NCBI RefSeq assembly: GCF_023715225.1
Contig: NZ_JAMBNS010000006.1
Coordinates: forward strand, 124,001-188,000
Source of the DNA: Robertmurraya korlensis
GTDB taxonomy: Bacteria; Bacillota; Bacilli; Bacillales; Cytobacillaceae
Reading direction: 5' to 3'
DNA: 64,000 nt
Position 1 is the first letter of the stretch; each line of letters begins with the position of its first letter. Below, one piece after another: positions 7,260 to 16,311 of this stretch. The position numbers and the translations under genes were made by a program. A model generated the notes under the pieces. That model was not told the DNA's origin. It saw only the letters and a program-made list of their open reading frames with translations, and did not search any database.

Positions 7260-9815
7260 ATGTTATTACAAAAAATCCATGATGAAAGTATTGTACATAC
7301 AAAAATGAAAATCCATCAGGATATAGAGTCTTTTTTCGAGCAACAGGAAGAGAGGCCAACCTTTGAGGAATATTTACGGGCAAGGGGTCATTACTTGGAT
7401 CAAATTTGGGTAAATGTTTGGCTTACAAGAGTGTCTAACCAGGTTCCCCGAGTAGATAAAAAAGAATTTCTACAGGAGCATGGGATTGAAACAGAGGGAA
7501 TGGCTAGAAAAATGATTGACCACCTGTTCAGAACAGAAGTCAGAGACTATGTACCGTTTAAAGTAACAGACTGGCTCGAGGAAACTTACGCACAGGAATT
7601 TGAAAAATGGAATGATTTATATGACCATACAATGGAACAAGTTCAAAAAAGAGAAGAAGCGACGCAGAAATTAATAAAAAAGGAATCTGTCCTAGAAGCG
7701 ATAAAGGAAAAGGCTGCGGATGTATTCTCAAGCGGCTATCAAAGTCTTTATTTATATATTAGATATTTAGTGGGCCTGCAGATGAAAGCAGATCTTCAAT
7801 CTAAGCCTAGATATAAAAGCCTTGATACACATGCGCTTGAAGAGAAGCTTGAAATAGAAGGTAGCTTTGAGGTGCTTCATGAAAAGTCCCTTTCTTTCTT
7901 TTTAGATGAGCTAACAGGTGATATTCAGAAGGCTAATTATGATGGCAGGTTTTATTATGAATATGAAACCTATGGTGACTTATATAGTTCCTTCGTTTGG
8001 AAGAATCTTTTATCTCTTGCTCCGTCAAAAGTGATGACAAATCTTGATGATGAAACGAAAAATGATTATATCCAATTAACCGGGCAAGCTCTTTCGAAAT
8101 CAAAAATGAAGGAGCTTGTGGAAGAAGAACTTGAAACGCTATTCTCTAAAATGCTTTCTGAATTAGAAGAGGAATATATTGACCACTTGTTACAAGCAGT
8201 GGATACACCTTATGATCTTGATTTTCATAGCAAATTATATGAAGAGCAGAGAGCAGAAAGAGAGCAAAGGAAAGCCGAAGAGGAGGCTGAACGACAAAGA
8301 AAAATCAAAGAAGAAGAGCAGATGATGGACGATATATTTGGCAGGGAATATGGAGTGACCTATGATCCAAATGTTGAATATGTCATCCATGTAGGAGAAA
8401 CAAATACGGGTAAAACACACCACGCTCTTGAAAGAATGAAAAAAGCAACAAGCGGCCTCTACCTTGGACCACTAAGACTGCTTGCGCTTGAGGTATATGA
8501 TAAATTAAATGCGGAAGGTATACCTTGTTCTTTAAAAACAGGTGAAGAAGAGAAACTGACTCCAGGAGCAAGCCACATTGCCTCAACCGTTGAAATGTTC
8601 CATGAAAAAGATCGATACGATTGTATAGTCATAGATGAAGCTCAAATGATTACTGATAAGGATAGAGGGTTTTCGTGGTTTAAGGCAATAACGAAGGCAA
8701 GAGCTCGGGAAGTTCATATCATAGGCAGCAGAAATTCGAAAAATATGATTTTACAATTACTAGGAGAATCAAAAACGGAAATTCATGAATATAAACGTGA
8801 CATTCCGCTTGAGGTGGAAGGAAATGAATTTTCTATTAAACATGTGCGAAAGGGAGATGCACTAATTTGCTTCTCTCGTCGAAGAGTGTTAGAAACGGCT
8901 TCAAGACTTCAAAATGATCGTCATTCGGTCAGTGTAATTTATGGTAGCATGCCCCCTGAGACAAGAAAAAAACAGATTCAACAATTCATTGATGGAAAGT
9001 CGAAGGTCATCGTTTCGACCGATGCAATTGGGATGGGTCTTAATTTACCGATCCGTCGAATTGTATTTTTAGAAAATGAGAAATTTGATGGTACAAGAAG
9101 AAGGCTTTTAACTTCACAGGAGATCAAGCAAATTGCTGGTAGGGCAGGTAGGAAAGGGATTTACGATATTGGAAAAGTAGCATTTACAAAGGAAATCCGG
9201 CTTATGAGAAGGAAACTAGAACAAGAAGATGAACCTGTTCATACTTTTGCGATTGCACCTACAACTGGTGTGTTGGAAAGGTTTCAAGCGTATTATCGAG
9301 ATCTGGGTACTTTTTTTGAATTATGGGATCGTTTTAAAAATCCAAGGGGGACGGAAAAGGCAAGCTTAGCCGAAGAGCGGGAGCTTTACGACATTGTGAA
9401 GGGAACTGAAATTGAAGCCCGTCTTTCTTTACAGGATTTATATGGATTTTTACATCTTCCGTTTGCCTCGAGGGAGCAAGCCTTAATACAGCAGTGGTAT
9501 GAAACCATTTTTGCAATCATTAATAACGAAGACCTGCCAGAGCCAAATATAAAAAAGCGAACATTGGAGGACCTCGAGTTATCGTATAAGAAATTAGGAT
9601 TACATTTATTATTTTTATATCGCTTAGATCGGAGAACAGAGGCAATTTATTGGGAAAGAGTAAGGGATGAGTTGAGTGACGAGGTCCATGAAAAGCTTCA
9701 AACAGATGTTGGTTCTTTTGCAAAAAGATGCCGTAGTTGTGGACGTCATTTGCCATGGAATTATGAATTTCCTATTTGTGACCAATGCCATTCAGCTCGC
9801 TATAAAAGATCATAA
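7260..9815 (+). CDS. Suv3-like DExH-box RNA helicase with C-terminal zinc-binding motif
   Basis: An 851-residue protein. Residues 1-360 are a helical N-terminal region ending in a highly charged coiled coil (ERQRKIKEEEQMMDDIFG). The helicase core follows: Walker A GETNTGKT near 379, DEAQ box near 459, STDAIGMGLNLP near 586 and QIAGRAGRKG near 623. GETNTGKT plus DEAQ plus this motif VI are typical of Suv3, the mitochondrial RNA-degradosome helicase. The extreme C-terminus has four cysteines (824, 827, 840, 843) in CxxC-N12-CxxC, a zinc-ribbon pattern. The start ATG 7260 is behind GGAGGGTGAAAA. Predicted to unwind structured RNA; the partner nuclease is unknown. Confidence 0.82.
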   Translation: MLLQKIHDESIVHTKMKIHQDIESFFEQQEERPTFEEYLRARGHYLDQIWVNVWLTRVSNQVPRVDKKEFLQEHGIETEGMARKMIDHLFRTEVRDYVPFKVTDWLEETYAQEFEKWNDLYDHTMEQVQKREEATQKLIKKESVLEAIKEKAADVFSSGYQSLYLYIRYLVGLQMKADLQSKPRYKSLDTHALEEKLEIEGSFEVLHEKSLSFFLDELTGDIQKANYDGRFYYEYETYGDLYSSFVWKNLLSLAPSKVMTNLDDETKNDYIQLTGQALSKSKMKELVEEELETLFSKMLSELEEEYIDHLLQAVDTPYDLDFHSKLYEEQRAEREQRKAEEEAERQRKIKEEEQMMDDIFGREYGVTYDPNVEYVIHVGETNTGKTHHALERMKKATSGLYLGPLRLLALEVYDKLNAEGIPCSLKTGEEEKLTPGASHIASTVEMFHEKDRYDCIVIDEAQMITDKDRGFSWFKAITKARAREVHIIGSRNSKNMILQLLGESKTEIHEYKRDIPLEVEGNEFSIKHVRKGDALICFSRRRVLETASRLQNDRHSVSVIYGSMPPETRKKQIQQFIDGKSKVIVSTDAIGMGLNLPIRRIVFLENEKFDGTRRRLLTSQEIKQIAGRAGRKGIYDIGKVAFTKEIRLMRRKLEQEDEPVHTFAIAPTTGVLERFQAYYRDLGTFFELWDRFKNPRGTEKASLAEERELYDIVKGTEIEARLSLQDLYGFLHLPFASREQALIQQWYETIFAIINNEDLPEPNIKKRTLEDLELSYKKLGLHLLFLYRLDRRTEAIYWERVRDELSDEVHEKLQTDVGSFAKRCRSCGRHLPWNYEFPICDQCHSARYKRS

Positions 9816-9818
9816 AGA

Positions 9819-10355
9819 TTATTTTGTATAACGATTCGCATAGCTGGAGGCTACGAAGGAATCCGGCTTAATCTTAGGTTCAAAACCCATTGATTCAATT
9901 CTTGTCACCATTTCTTCCACGTATTCACGGGTTTTGTTTCGCTGACCTGAACCAATATCAATATGTCCTTCCATCGTAAATGAGGCACCGTGGTATATAT
10001 GGGGAAGAACAATATCAATTAGACGATTTTTATGTGCTTCGGTAAATAAGGAGACAATTCTTTCGGTAAGAGTTGTTTCATAGGAAATCCGCTCATGAAG
10101 CTGTTTCATTTCTCTAGGTTCTACAACCTTTCGAATACAGGCCCAGGCACCTTTACCGATGTTTTGAATGACAACTCCACTTATAAAAAGGGTACGATTA
10201 TGATGAACCTGTGAGTCTGTTCCAACCATCAGTCGGTAGTTTCCACTGGGGTGCAGCTCCATAAACGAAATAATTCTTTCGAATATATCTTCAAATGACA
10301 TGTGATTTTCTTGAAGGTTTTGAAACAAAAGTATTTCCTTTTGATTGTGAGACAA
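9819..10355 (-). CDS. ykuK: YkuK family RNase H-like protein (DUF458)
   Basis: A 178-residue protein matching the YkuK/DUF458 family, which is predicted to adopt an RNase H-like fold. The segment YRLMVGTDSQVHHNRTLFISGVV carries the characteristic GTDSQ and hydrophobic beta-hairpin. A second acidic motif, GHIDIGSGQRNKTREYVEEM, and C-terminal PKIKPDSFVASSYANRYTK complete the family pattern. Biochemical activity is not established as far as I know. The start is TTG 10355 behind AGGTGG. An ATG at 10301 has no good ribosome binding site. It converges with the Suv3-like helicase gene, with only 3 bases between the stop codons. Confidence 0.82.
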   Translation of the reverse strand: MSHNQKEILLFQNLQENHMSFEDIFERIISFMELHPSGNYRLMVGTDSQVHHNRTLFISGVVIQNIGKGAWACIRKVVEPREMKQLHERISYETTLTERIVSLFTEAHKNRLIDIVLPHIYHGASFTMEGHIDIGSGQRNKTREYVEEMVTRIESMGFEPKIKPDSFVASSYANRYTK

Positions 10356-10475
10356 ACCGCCACCTACTTTCGCATGCTCTTAGAAAAGTATATGGCTTAT
10401 ATTCGAGGAAGTTGTCATCTTTCTTTTTCTATAAATAACCAGAATTTAGTCATTTGCTTTTTTCTACCATAAAAT

Positions 10476-10513
10476 GGTCAAGGTTCCCAAGCGGGGGTCC
10501 TTGGCCTTTTTTT
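10476..10513 (+). terminator. Orphan terminator-like hairpin
   Basis: GGTCAAGG (10476-10483) pairs with CCTTGGCC (10499-10506) (one G-U), with an inner CCC/GGG pairing, and runs into TTTTTTT (10507-10513). The nearest upstream gene on this strand ended 660 bases earlier, so it terminates either read-through or a short leader or RNA starting around 10400-10470. A weak TAGTCA-N17-TAAAAT precedes it. It lies 37 bases upstream of the SDR gene. Confidence 0.5.
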
Positions 10514-10550
10514 GTTAAAATAGGTTATATAAAGTTAGTGGGGGATATAT

Positions 10551-11393
10551 ATGATGGGTAAAAAAATAGCCGTTGTTACAGGTGCATCAAGTGGTTTTGG
10601 CATGCTAACAAGTATTGAACTAGCTAAACAGAATTATTATGTTGTTGCGACAATGAGGAAGGTAGATAAAAAGTTAGCTTTACTAGAGAGGGCAGAAGAA
10701 GCAAAGGTTACAAATTTTGTAGAGGTCTTTCCTTTGGATGTAACAAATAACCACTCTTTATATGTATTTAAAGAGAAAATTAGAGAACTTGGTCGAGTAG
10801 ATGTGTTAGTCAATAACGCTGGTTATGCTGGTGCTGGTTTTTCTGAAGAGATACCGATTGAAGAGTATCGGCAGCAGTTTGAAACAAATGTATTCGGAGC
10901 GATTTCTGTCACTCAATTATGCCTTCCTTTCATGCGAGAACAGACGAACGGGAAAATTATTAATGTTAGCAGTATTAGTGGAAGAGTTGGTTTTCCGGGG
11001 CTATCACCCTATGTAGCTTCCAAACATGCATTAGAGGGATGGAGCGAGAGCTTAAGATTGGAGGTAGGGCCTTTTGGTATTGATGTGGTGTTAGTGGAAC
11101 CCGGTTCTTTTCAAACGAGTATTTGGTCGTCTGGAAAGCATATAACAAATAAATCATTACAGTCAAATTCACCCTACTTTTCTTATATGAAAAAACTTTC
11201 ATTACATTTAGAGAAGGGAGAAGCCTCATATGGCGACCCATTAGAGGTAGCTAAGCTTATTACAGAAATCTGCGAACAATCCTCGCCTAAGCTAAGATAT
11301 CCAATTGGAAAGGGAGTAAGATTTACTATGTTCGTAAAGGGCTGTCTTCCATGGAGGTTATGGGAGCGCATGGTAATGAAAAATATAGAGTAG
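10551..11393 (+). CDS. Short-chain dehydrogenase/reductase
   Basis: A 280-residue classical SDR. The NAD(P)-binding TGASSGFG is at residues 9-16, NNAG near 90, and the catalytic Ser-Tyr-Lys triad in NVSSISGRVGF ... SPYVASKHALEGWSE. The basic residues after the second strand (TMRKVDKK) suggest NADPH. The substrate cannot be told from sequence. The C-terminal 60 residues (VAKLITEICEQ, MFVKGCLPWRLWERMVMKNI) look membrane-peripheral, as in sterol- or lipid-acting SDRs. ATG 10551 or 10554, behind GTGGGGGAT. The DacC gene follows closely and may be co-transcribed. Confidence 0.85.
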   Translation: MMGKKIAVVTGASSGFGMLTSIELAKQNYYVVATMRKVDKKLALLERAEEAKVTNFVEVFPLDVTNNHSLYVFKEKIRELGRVDVLVNNAGYAGAGFSEEIPIEEYRQQFETNVFGAISVTQLCLPFMREQTNGKIINVSSISGRVGFPGLSPYVASKHALEGWSESLRLEVGPFGIDVVLVEPGSFQTSIWSSGKHITNKSLQSNSPYFSYMKKLSLHLEKGEASYGDPLEVAKLITEICEQSSPKLRYPIGKGVRFTMFVKGCLPWRLWERMVMKNIE

Positions 11394-11463
11394 ATTTACA
11401 TAGATGGATTCTCTACAACATATATTAGTAGGACTGAAACGATTGAATAAAGGAGCAGAGATA

Positions 11464-12945
11464 TTGGCCCGGTATAAAATTACAGTCATCGTCTTAAGTC
11501 TACTATGTATATGGTTTTTACCTGCTCTCACTGCTACTGCTCCCCATGTAAAAGCAAATACTCAAGGCTCTGTTCTTAGTCAGCAATTAGATTCGTTTAT
11601 TAATGGAGAGCCACTTTTTGCGGGAGCAATGGTAGGTGTGAGTATTAGAGACCAACAAACTGGTGAATTAGTTTATGATCATCTCGGATCAACAAGACTT
11701 CGTCCCGCTTCCAATTTAAAGTTATTCACGGCGGCTAGCGCCTTGGAAGTGCTTGGAGAAAACTATACCTTCTCTACTAAGCTGTTTGTAAATGGATCGA
11801 TTGAAAAAGGAGTGCTAAAGGGAGATGTAATTTTACAGGGGGGTGGGGACCCTACCCTACAAAAAGCTGATTTACAAGCTTTTGCTCAAAGCCTCAAGAA
11901 GATCGGAATTAAAAGAATTGGCTTACAAATCCTCGGAGACGATACAAGGTATGATGATATTCGTTATTCCATTGATATGCCTTGGAGCGATGAAGAAGCC
12001 TATTATGGCGCAGAAATATCTGCATTAACTTTATCGCCTGATCAGGATTATGATGCGGGGACAGTAGCAATAGAAGTAACACCAGCTAAAAAGGTAGGAG
12101 AAAAAGTAAGCTTTACAATGAAGCCAGAAAATACATATGTTCAGGTTGTAAATGAAGCAGTGACTAGCGCAAAAGATAGTAAGGAGGACCTTACGTTTTC
12201 TAGGGATCACTCTACAAATACGATTACGATTTCTGGTCAAATTCCTCAAGGTGCTACAAGTGAAACTGAGTGGATAGCGGTTTTCCATGCTAGTAAGTTT
12301 GTTGTACATCTTTTTGAAGAGGAATTAAAAAAAATTGGTATTAAAGTGGATAAAGGATACCGCCTAGGAGTTACACCAAGTAATGCGCGTCTAATCAACG
12401 AGCACAAATCGATATTATTAAAAGATTTATTACTTCCGTTTATGAAGCTTAGCAATAATGTCCACGGTGAGCTATTGATGAAGGAAATGGGGAAGGTTAT
12501 TAAAGGAAGGGGTAGTTTTGAAGCAGGATTAGCTGTGATGAATGAGAAGCTAACACCATTTGGAATAAACTTTGTCAACCAAGTGATAAGAGATGGTTCA
12601 GGGATCTCTCATGTAAATTTAGTACAGCCGAACGAACTCACCAAGCTGTTGTTCTCCATTCAATCAAAGAGCTGGTTTCCAAGCTATTATCGTGCCTTGC
12701 CAGTAGCTGGAGCAAAGGAAAAACTGGTAGGTGGAACATTACGATATCGGATGAAGCAAGAACCTTTAGAAGGGAATGTTGTGGCAAAAACCGGAACGTT
12801 AACGACAGTAAGTTCCATTTCCGGTTATGTAAAAACGAGATCAAGTGGCAACTTAATATTTTCTATCCTAATAAACAATGTAATGGATGAAGAAAAAGCC
12901 AAACAAGTAGAAGACCGAATGATAGCGATATTAGCGAATCAATAA
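11464..12945 (+). CDS. dacC: D-alanyl-D-alanine carboxypeptidase/endopeptidase, peptidase S13 (PBP4a/DacC)
   Basis: A 493-residue secreted penicillin-binding protein. TTG 11464 is the likely start because AAAGGAG (11449-11455) lies 8 bases before it. It gives a clean signal peptide (basic N-terminus, ITVIVLSLLCIWFLPAL, then AxA-type cleavage before NTQGS) and a length near B. subtilis DacC. An upstream in-frame ATG at 11404 has no ribosome binding site. Active-site motifs are SNLK (SxxK), SNN (SxN) near 328 and KTG near 441. It trims peptidoglycan stem peptides in the cell wall. The S13 insertion domain (LQGGGDPTLQK) is present. Confidence 0.92.
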   Translation: MARYKITVIVLSLLCIWFLPALTATAPHVKANTQGSVLSQQLDSFINGEPLFAGAMVGVSIRDQQTGELVYDHLGSTRLRPASNLKLFTAASALEVLGENYTFSTKLFVNGSIEKGVLKGDVILQGGGDPTLQKADLQAFAQSLKKIGIKRIGLQILGDDTRYDDIRYSIDMPWSDEEAYYGAEISALTLSPDQDYDAGTVAIEVTPAKKVGEKVSFTMKPENTYVQVVNEAVTSAKDSKEDLTFSRDHSTNTITISGQIPQGATSETEWIAVFHASKFVVHLFEEELKKIGIKVDKGYRLGVTPSNARLINEHKSILLKDLLLPFMKLSNNVHGELLMKEMGKVIKGRGSFEAGLAVMNEKLTPFGINFVNQVIRDGSGISHVNLVQPNELTKLLFSIQSKSWFPSYYRALPVAGAKEKLVGGTLRYRMKQEPLEGNVVAKTGTLTTVSSISGYVKTRSSGNLIFSILINNVMDEEKAKQVEDRMIAILANQ

Positions 12946-12973
12946 AGAACCTAGGGATGTAACCCTAGGTTCT
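12946..12973. terminator. Hairpin between convergent dacC and secreted-protein gene
   Basis: AGAACCTAGGG (12946-12956), loop ATGTAA, CCCTAGGTTCT (12963-12973). An 11-bp perfect stem with only weak T tracts on either side, placed where two genes converge. Confidence 0.65.
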
Positions 12974-13406
12974 ATTGCTTTTCTTTGAGTTGATACTTCA
13001 ATAACTTTATTAGCTTCTCTGTTGGAGCTTTGAACGTGTAAAAGTGAGGGTGGTTTTCGTCATCCCAAATGAGGATATATGGATCTTCCTCCTCAAATGA
13101 GAAAATAACCACAGCTTCATTGACATAATCATTGAACCATTCATTTTTTAACGTGATGGGTGGATCTAGAGGTATTTTTACCATCACACCTTTTTTTGGA
13201 AGAGGATCTAGATTTTTGTACACGCCTGAAATACTTTTAATGATCTTTTCTGTTTCCTTTTGAATATCAGACGTTGCAGGACTCTCCTGAACCACTTTTC
13301 CTTCTTCGATATCAAAAATTTCAACAGGCTTTTGTTCGGCAAAACTAGCATATGGGGCTAAAAGGAAAAATACGAAACAAATAACTAGAGTTTTTATTTT
13401 CATCAT
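12972..13406 (-). CDS. Secreted protein of unknown function
   Basis: A 144-residue protein with a signal peptide (MMKIKTLVICFVFFLLAPYASFA, cut before EQKPVEIF). The mature part has a charged segment predicted to be helical (SDIQKETEKIIKSISGVY) and an aromatic-rich beta region (IPLDPPITLKNEWF, PYILIWDDENHPHFYTF). I do not recognise the family. No cysteines or catalytic motif are visible in the mature part. Starts at ATG 13406 or 13403, behind GAGGTGAT. Monocistronic and divergent from the ABM-domain gene. Confidence 0.7.
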   Translation of the reverse strand: MMKIKTLVICFVFFLLAPYASFAEQKPVEIFDIEEGKVVQESPATSDIQKETEKIIKSISGVYKNLDPLPKKGVMVKIPLDPPITLKNEWFNDYVNEAVVIFSFEEEDPYILIWDDENHPHFYTFKAPTEKLIKLLKYQLKEKQ

Positions 13407-13481
13407 ATATCACCTCATAGCTATTATTCCCAATTTAACCGAAATTTTGCTAAAATATAATCAGTTGAAAAGGAGGCATTC

Positions 13482-13778
13482 ATGATGAATATTATTCATG
13501 CACATTTAAAAATAAAGCCAGAAAAACGTGAAGAATTTTTGGAAGTGGTTAAGCCGTTAGTAGAGGGTTCACAAGCGGAAGAGGGAAATATCCGTTATGA
13601 ACTATATGAGTTAACCACGGATATTAATACTTTTGTCGTATTAGAGGAATGGAAGGACATGGACGCGATAAAGTTTCATAATGAAACTTCGCATTATAAA
13701 GACTGGGGTAAGGTAAGCCCAACCTATCTTGCGGCTCCACCTGTTGTGTCTGTTTTTGAAGCAACTAAAAAAAATTAA
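13482..13778 (+). CDS. ABM-domain putative quinol monooxygenase
   Basis: A 98-residue protein with the antibiotic-biosynthesis-monooxygenase fold: MNIIHAHLKIKPEKREEFL, then EGNIRYELYE and FVVLEEWKDMDAIKFHNETSHY, the conserved HxxSxH(Y)F-like end of the domain. YgiN-type proteins of this size oxidise quinols without cofactor, but a heme-degrading role cannot be excluded. Starts at ATG 13482 or 13485, behind AAAGGAGG. Followed by its own terminator. Confidence 0.8.
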   Translation: MMNIIHAHLKIKPEKREEFLEVVKPLVEGSQAEEGNIRYELYELTTDINTFVVLEEWKDMDAIKFHNETSHYKDWGKVSPTYLAAPPVVSVFEATKKN

Positions 13779-13790
13779 TCATTCATAACG

Positions 13791-13822
13791 AAAAAACAAT
13801 CATGTAAATGGTTGTTTTTTTT
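13791..13822 (+). terminator. Intrinsic terminator after the ABM gene
   Basis: AAAACAATCA (13793-13802) pairs with TGGTTGTTTT (13809-13818), then more T. Confidence 0.75.
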
Positions 13823-13863
13823 CTCTTTGGGGAAGTTAAGAAGAATGGAGGAAAGGTGAAAAC

Positions 13864-14778
13864 ATGAAGATGTTATGTATTGATGGTGGAGGAATTCGTG
13901 GGGTTTTTGCAGTTGCCATTCTACAGGAATTAGAAAAGGATATAGGAATGAGCATTCGAGATTCCATTGACCTTGTTGCAGGTACAAGTACAGGCTCAAT
14001 CATAGCTGCTTCCATTGCTGTAAAAAGGGAAATGGGTGAACTCCTCGAGGGGTACCGTCACTATGGAAGAAAAATTTTTAAACGAAAAGCAAGAATCGGC
14101 TTGTTTCGCAGTATTTATAGTGATCGTGATCTCCGTCGCTTTATACAAAAAGCATTTAAGGAGCAATCGCTTGCTGAGGTAGGTATTCCACTTTTAATTC
14201 CTGCAGTCAATGTAACCGAGGGGAAACCATATGTTCATCGATCGCATGATGCCATTCATGAGAAAGGCGAAAATGATCACATAAAGCTCTGGGATGCTGT
14301 ACTATCCTCATGCTCTGCTCCAATCTATTTTCCACCTAACAATATAAATAATGAAGTCATTACCATTGATGGGGGTCTATGGGCAAACAATCCGTCGCTA
14401 GTATGTATTACGGAAGCGATGAACCATTACGAATTAGAAATGGAACAAATAAAAATATTATCGATTGGACTTGGTCAACAAAAAATCAATTTTAATTCTA
14501 AAAAATCTCATTTATGGGGGATTAAGCACTGGATGCCTCTTCGGTTACATACGATGACCTTTACACCAAAGCTCTTGGACCTTGCCCTTCATTTATCCTC
14601 GGAATCGATCTCGTATCAGTGTCGACATTTACTTGGAGAAAACTACTTACGATTAAATACGGATTTAGGCAAAGAAGTTCCTTTTGATGAGGTAGAGACA
14701 ATTGAATGGCTAATCGAGTTAGGCAGACAAGTATATAAAGAGAAAAAGCAGGAAATTATGCAGTTTTTACAAACGTAA
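13864..14778 (+). CDS. Patatin-like phospholipase
   Basis: A 304-residue protein with the whole patatin signature: oxyanion loop DGGGIRG (residues 7-13), nucleophile elbow GTSTGS near 41-46 and catalytic DGG in TIDGGLWANNPS near 174. It has no signal peptide or membrane segment, so it is predicted to be a cytosolic lipid acyl hydrolase. Related short patatins serve as effectors in CBASS anti-phage systems. No nucleotide cyclase, ubiquitin-like or ring-nuclease gene is nearby, and the gene sits between its own terminators, so a housekeeping role is as likely. Confidence 0.85.
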   Translation: MKMLCIDGGGIRGVFAVAILQELEKDIGMSIRDSIDLVAGTSTGSIIAASIAVKREMGELLEGYRHYGRKIFKRKARIGLFRSIYSDRDLRRFIQKAFKEQSLAEVGIPLLIPAVNVTEGKPYVHRSHDAIHEKGENDHIKLWDAVLSSCSAPIYFPPNNINNEVITIDGGLWANNPSLVCITEAMNHYELEMEQIKILSIGLGQQKINFNSKKSHLWGIKHWMPLRLHTMTFTPKLLDLALHLSSESISYQCRHLLGENYLRLNTDLGKEVPFDEVETIEWLIELGRQVYKEKKQEIMQFLQT

Positions 14779-14784
14779 TAATGA

Positions 14785-14809
14785 GGATGCGGAAACGTGC
14801 ATCCTTTTT
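14785..14809 (+). terminator. Intrinsic terminator after the patatin gene
   Basis: GGATGC (14785-14790), loop GGAAACGT, GCATCC (14799-14804), then five T. Confidence 0.75.
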
Positions 14810-14875
14810 CATTTTGGACAGACATGATAAATTATAGTAAAATGAGGCTCAGATTTAGATAGAGGAGAAATATAG

Positions 14876-15631
14876 ATGAAGTTTATATCTTGGAATGTGA
14901 ATGGTTTAAGAGCTTGTGTAAAAAAAGGCTTTTTAGACTATTTTCATGAAATGAATGCAGATTTTTTTTCGTTACAAGAAACGAAGCTGCAAGAAGGTCA
15001 AATTGATTTACAGTTAGAAGGTTATTATCAATTTTGGAATTACGCAGAGAAAAAGGGATATTCAGGGACAGCCATCTTTACAAAACATAAACCACTCTCC
15101 GTTTCATATGGTGTGGGTGAACATGAATCTCAATCAGAGGGGCGAATTATTACCCTTGAATATGAAAATTTCTACCTAGTAAATGTGTATACACCAAATT
15201 CACAACGTGATTTAGCTAGATTGCCTCTCCGTTTGCAATGGGAGGATAAATTATCTGAATACTTAACTCAACTAGATAAGAAAAAACCAGTCATCTATTG
15301 TGGGGATTTAAATGTGGCCCATGAAGAGATTGATTTAAAAAATCCAAAAAGCAATATCGGAAACTCTGGTTTTACATCGGAAGAAAGAGGTAAAATGTCC
15401 AACCTGCTAAGTTCTGGCTTTGTGGACTCTTTCCGCTATTTATATCCAGAACAAAAAGATACGTACACTTGGTGGTCATATATGAGCAAGGTCCGAGAAA
15501 GGAACATCGGATGGCGTATTGATTATTTCATTTTATCAAATAGTATTGCTCCGAAATTAATAGACTCACAGATTCATTGCGATGTAATGGGAAGTGACCA
15601 CTGCCCAGTATGCATTGAAGTGAGTTTGTAA
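14876..15631 (+). CDS. exoA: Exodeoxyribonuclease III / AP endonuclease
   Basis: A 251-residue enzyme of the Xth/APE1 family. It starts MKFISWNVNGLRA, has the metal-binding LQETKLQ at about residue 33, YCGDLNVAHEEIDLKNP near 142, the TWWSY ... GWRIDYF segment and the terminal GSDHCPV with the catalytic aspartate-histidine pair. Length equals B. subtilis ExoA. It incises abasic sites and removes 3' blocking groups in base-excision repair. ATG 14876 is preceded by GAGGAG. Confidence 0.95.
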   Translation: MKFISWNVNGLRACVKKGFLDYFHEMNADFFSLQETKLQEGQIDLQLEGYYQFWNYAEKKGYSGTAIFTKHKPLSVSYGVGEHESQSEGRIITLEYENFYLVNVYTPNSQRDLARLPLRLQWEDKLSEYLTQLDKKKPVIYCGDLNVAHEEIDLKNPKSNIGNSGFTSEERGKMSNLLSSGFVDSFRYLYPEQKDTYTWWSYMSKVRERNIGWRIDYFILSNSIAPKLIDSQIHCDVMGSDHCPVCIEVSL

Positions 15632-15667
15632 AAACTGAAGATAGCAATTACTTAGGAGGATTCTCTC

Positions 15668-16240
15668 ATGTTAAAAGAATCAATACAGAATTTAATGAAA
15701 AATCAAAGCAAGGTTGAATTATATCCAGAGGAATACGATTTTGTCATAAACAGTGGATTAACCAACGCTGATACGGAAATTGTCAAAATAGGCGGGGAAT
15801 CTAGGTTTCTTGATGCATATATGGAACGCTCAAATAAGGAAACGGAAGAATTTCTGGGAGAGGAAAATGCGAACTTCTTAAATGAGCCGATTACGTATTT
15901 TAAGGAACATATGAATGAGTTTCTATATATGGAATCGAAATGGTTTACGTTGATTGGCATCGATGCCATTTCCTTTGAAGTTGATGACTTATTTAAGACC
16001 TACGATGTGATGCTCGGTCTTAAAATTCAAAAGAAATATTCCTCTCAGCTTAGGGATTACTTTTCACAACACTCAAGTGATTCTGAAGAGCCAGTAGACT
16101 TAATGTTCGATGCGCAAGAAGGTATTTGGAATATTAATTTTTCCCTACATACACTTCCCGGTTTTCGTGAGGATATGACCGTTGCGGAGGCTTACCAACT
16201 GGTTTACTCATTTATCTTCTCATTTGTTCAAAGAATTTAA
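15668..16240 (+). CDS. Conserved protein of unknown function
   Basis: A 190-residue soluble acidic protein: MLKESIQNLMKN, then a region rich in Glu/Asp (KETEEFLGEENANF) and a C-terminal SLHTLPGFREDMTVAEAYQLVY. It has no signal peptide, no transmembrane segment and no catalytic motif that I recognise. It lies 36 bases after exoA with a good TTAGGAGG ribosome binding site and could be co-transcribed with it. Confidence 0.65.
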   Translation: MLKESIQNLMKNQSKVELYPEEYDFVINSGLTNADTEIVKIGGESRFLDAYMERSNKETEEFLGEENANFLNEPITYFKEHMNEFLYMESKWFTLIGIDAISFEVDDLFKTYDVMLGLKIQKKYSSQLRDYFSQHSSDSEEPVDLMFDAQEGIWNINFSLHTLPGFREDMTVAEAYQLVYSFIFSFVQRI

Positions 16241-16311
16241 TTTATGAAATATTAATTACTCAAGAACATAGGATAGAGAGTACATGCTTAACACTATTAG
16301 GAGGAAAGAAA

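Noticed and set aside
13864-14778. Patatin as a CBASS anti-phage effector
   Set aside because: No CD-NTase, E1/E2-like, HORMA or other defence gene is adjacent, and the gene is isolated between terminators.
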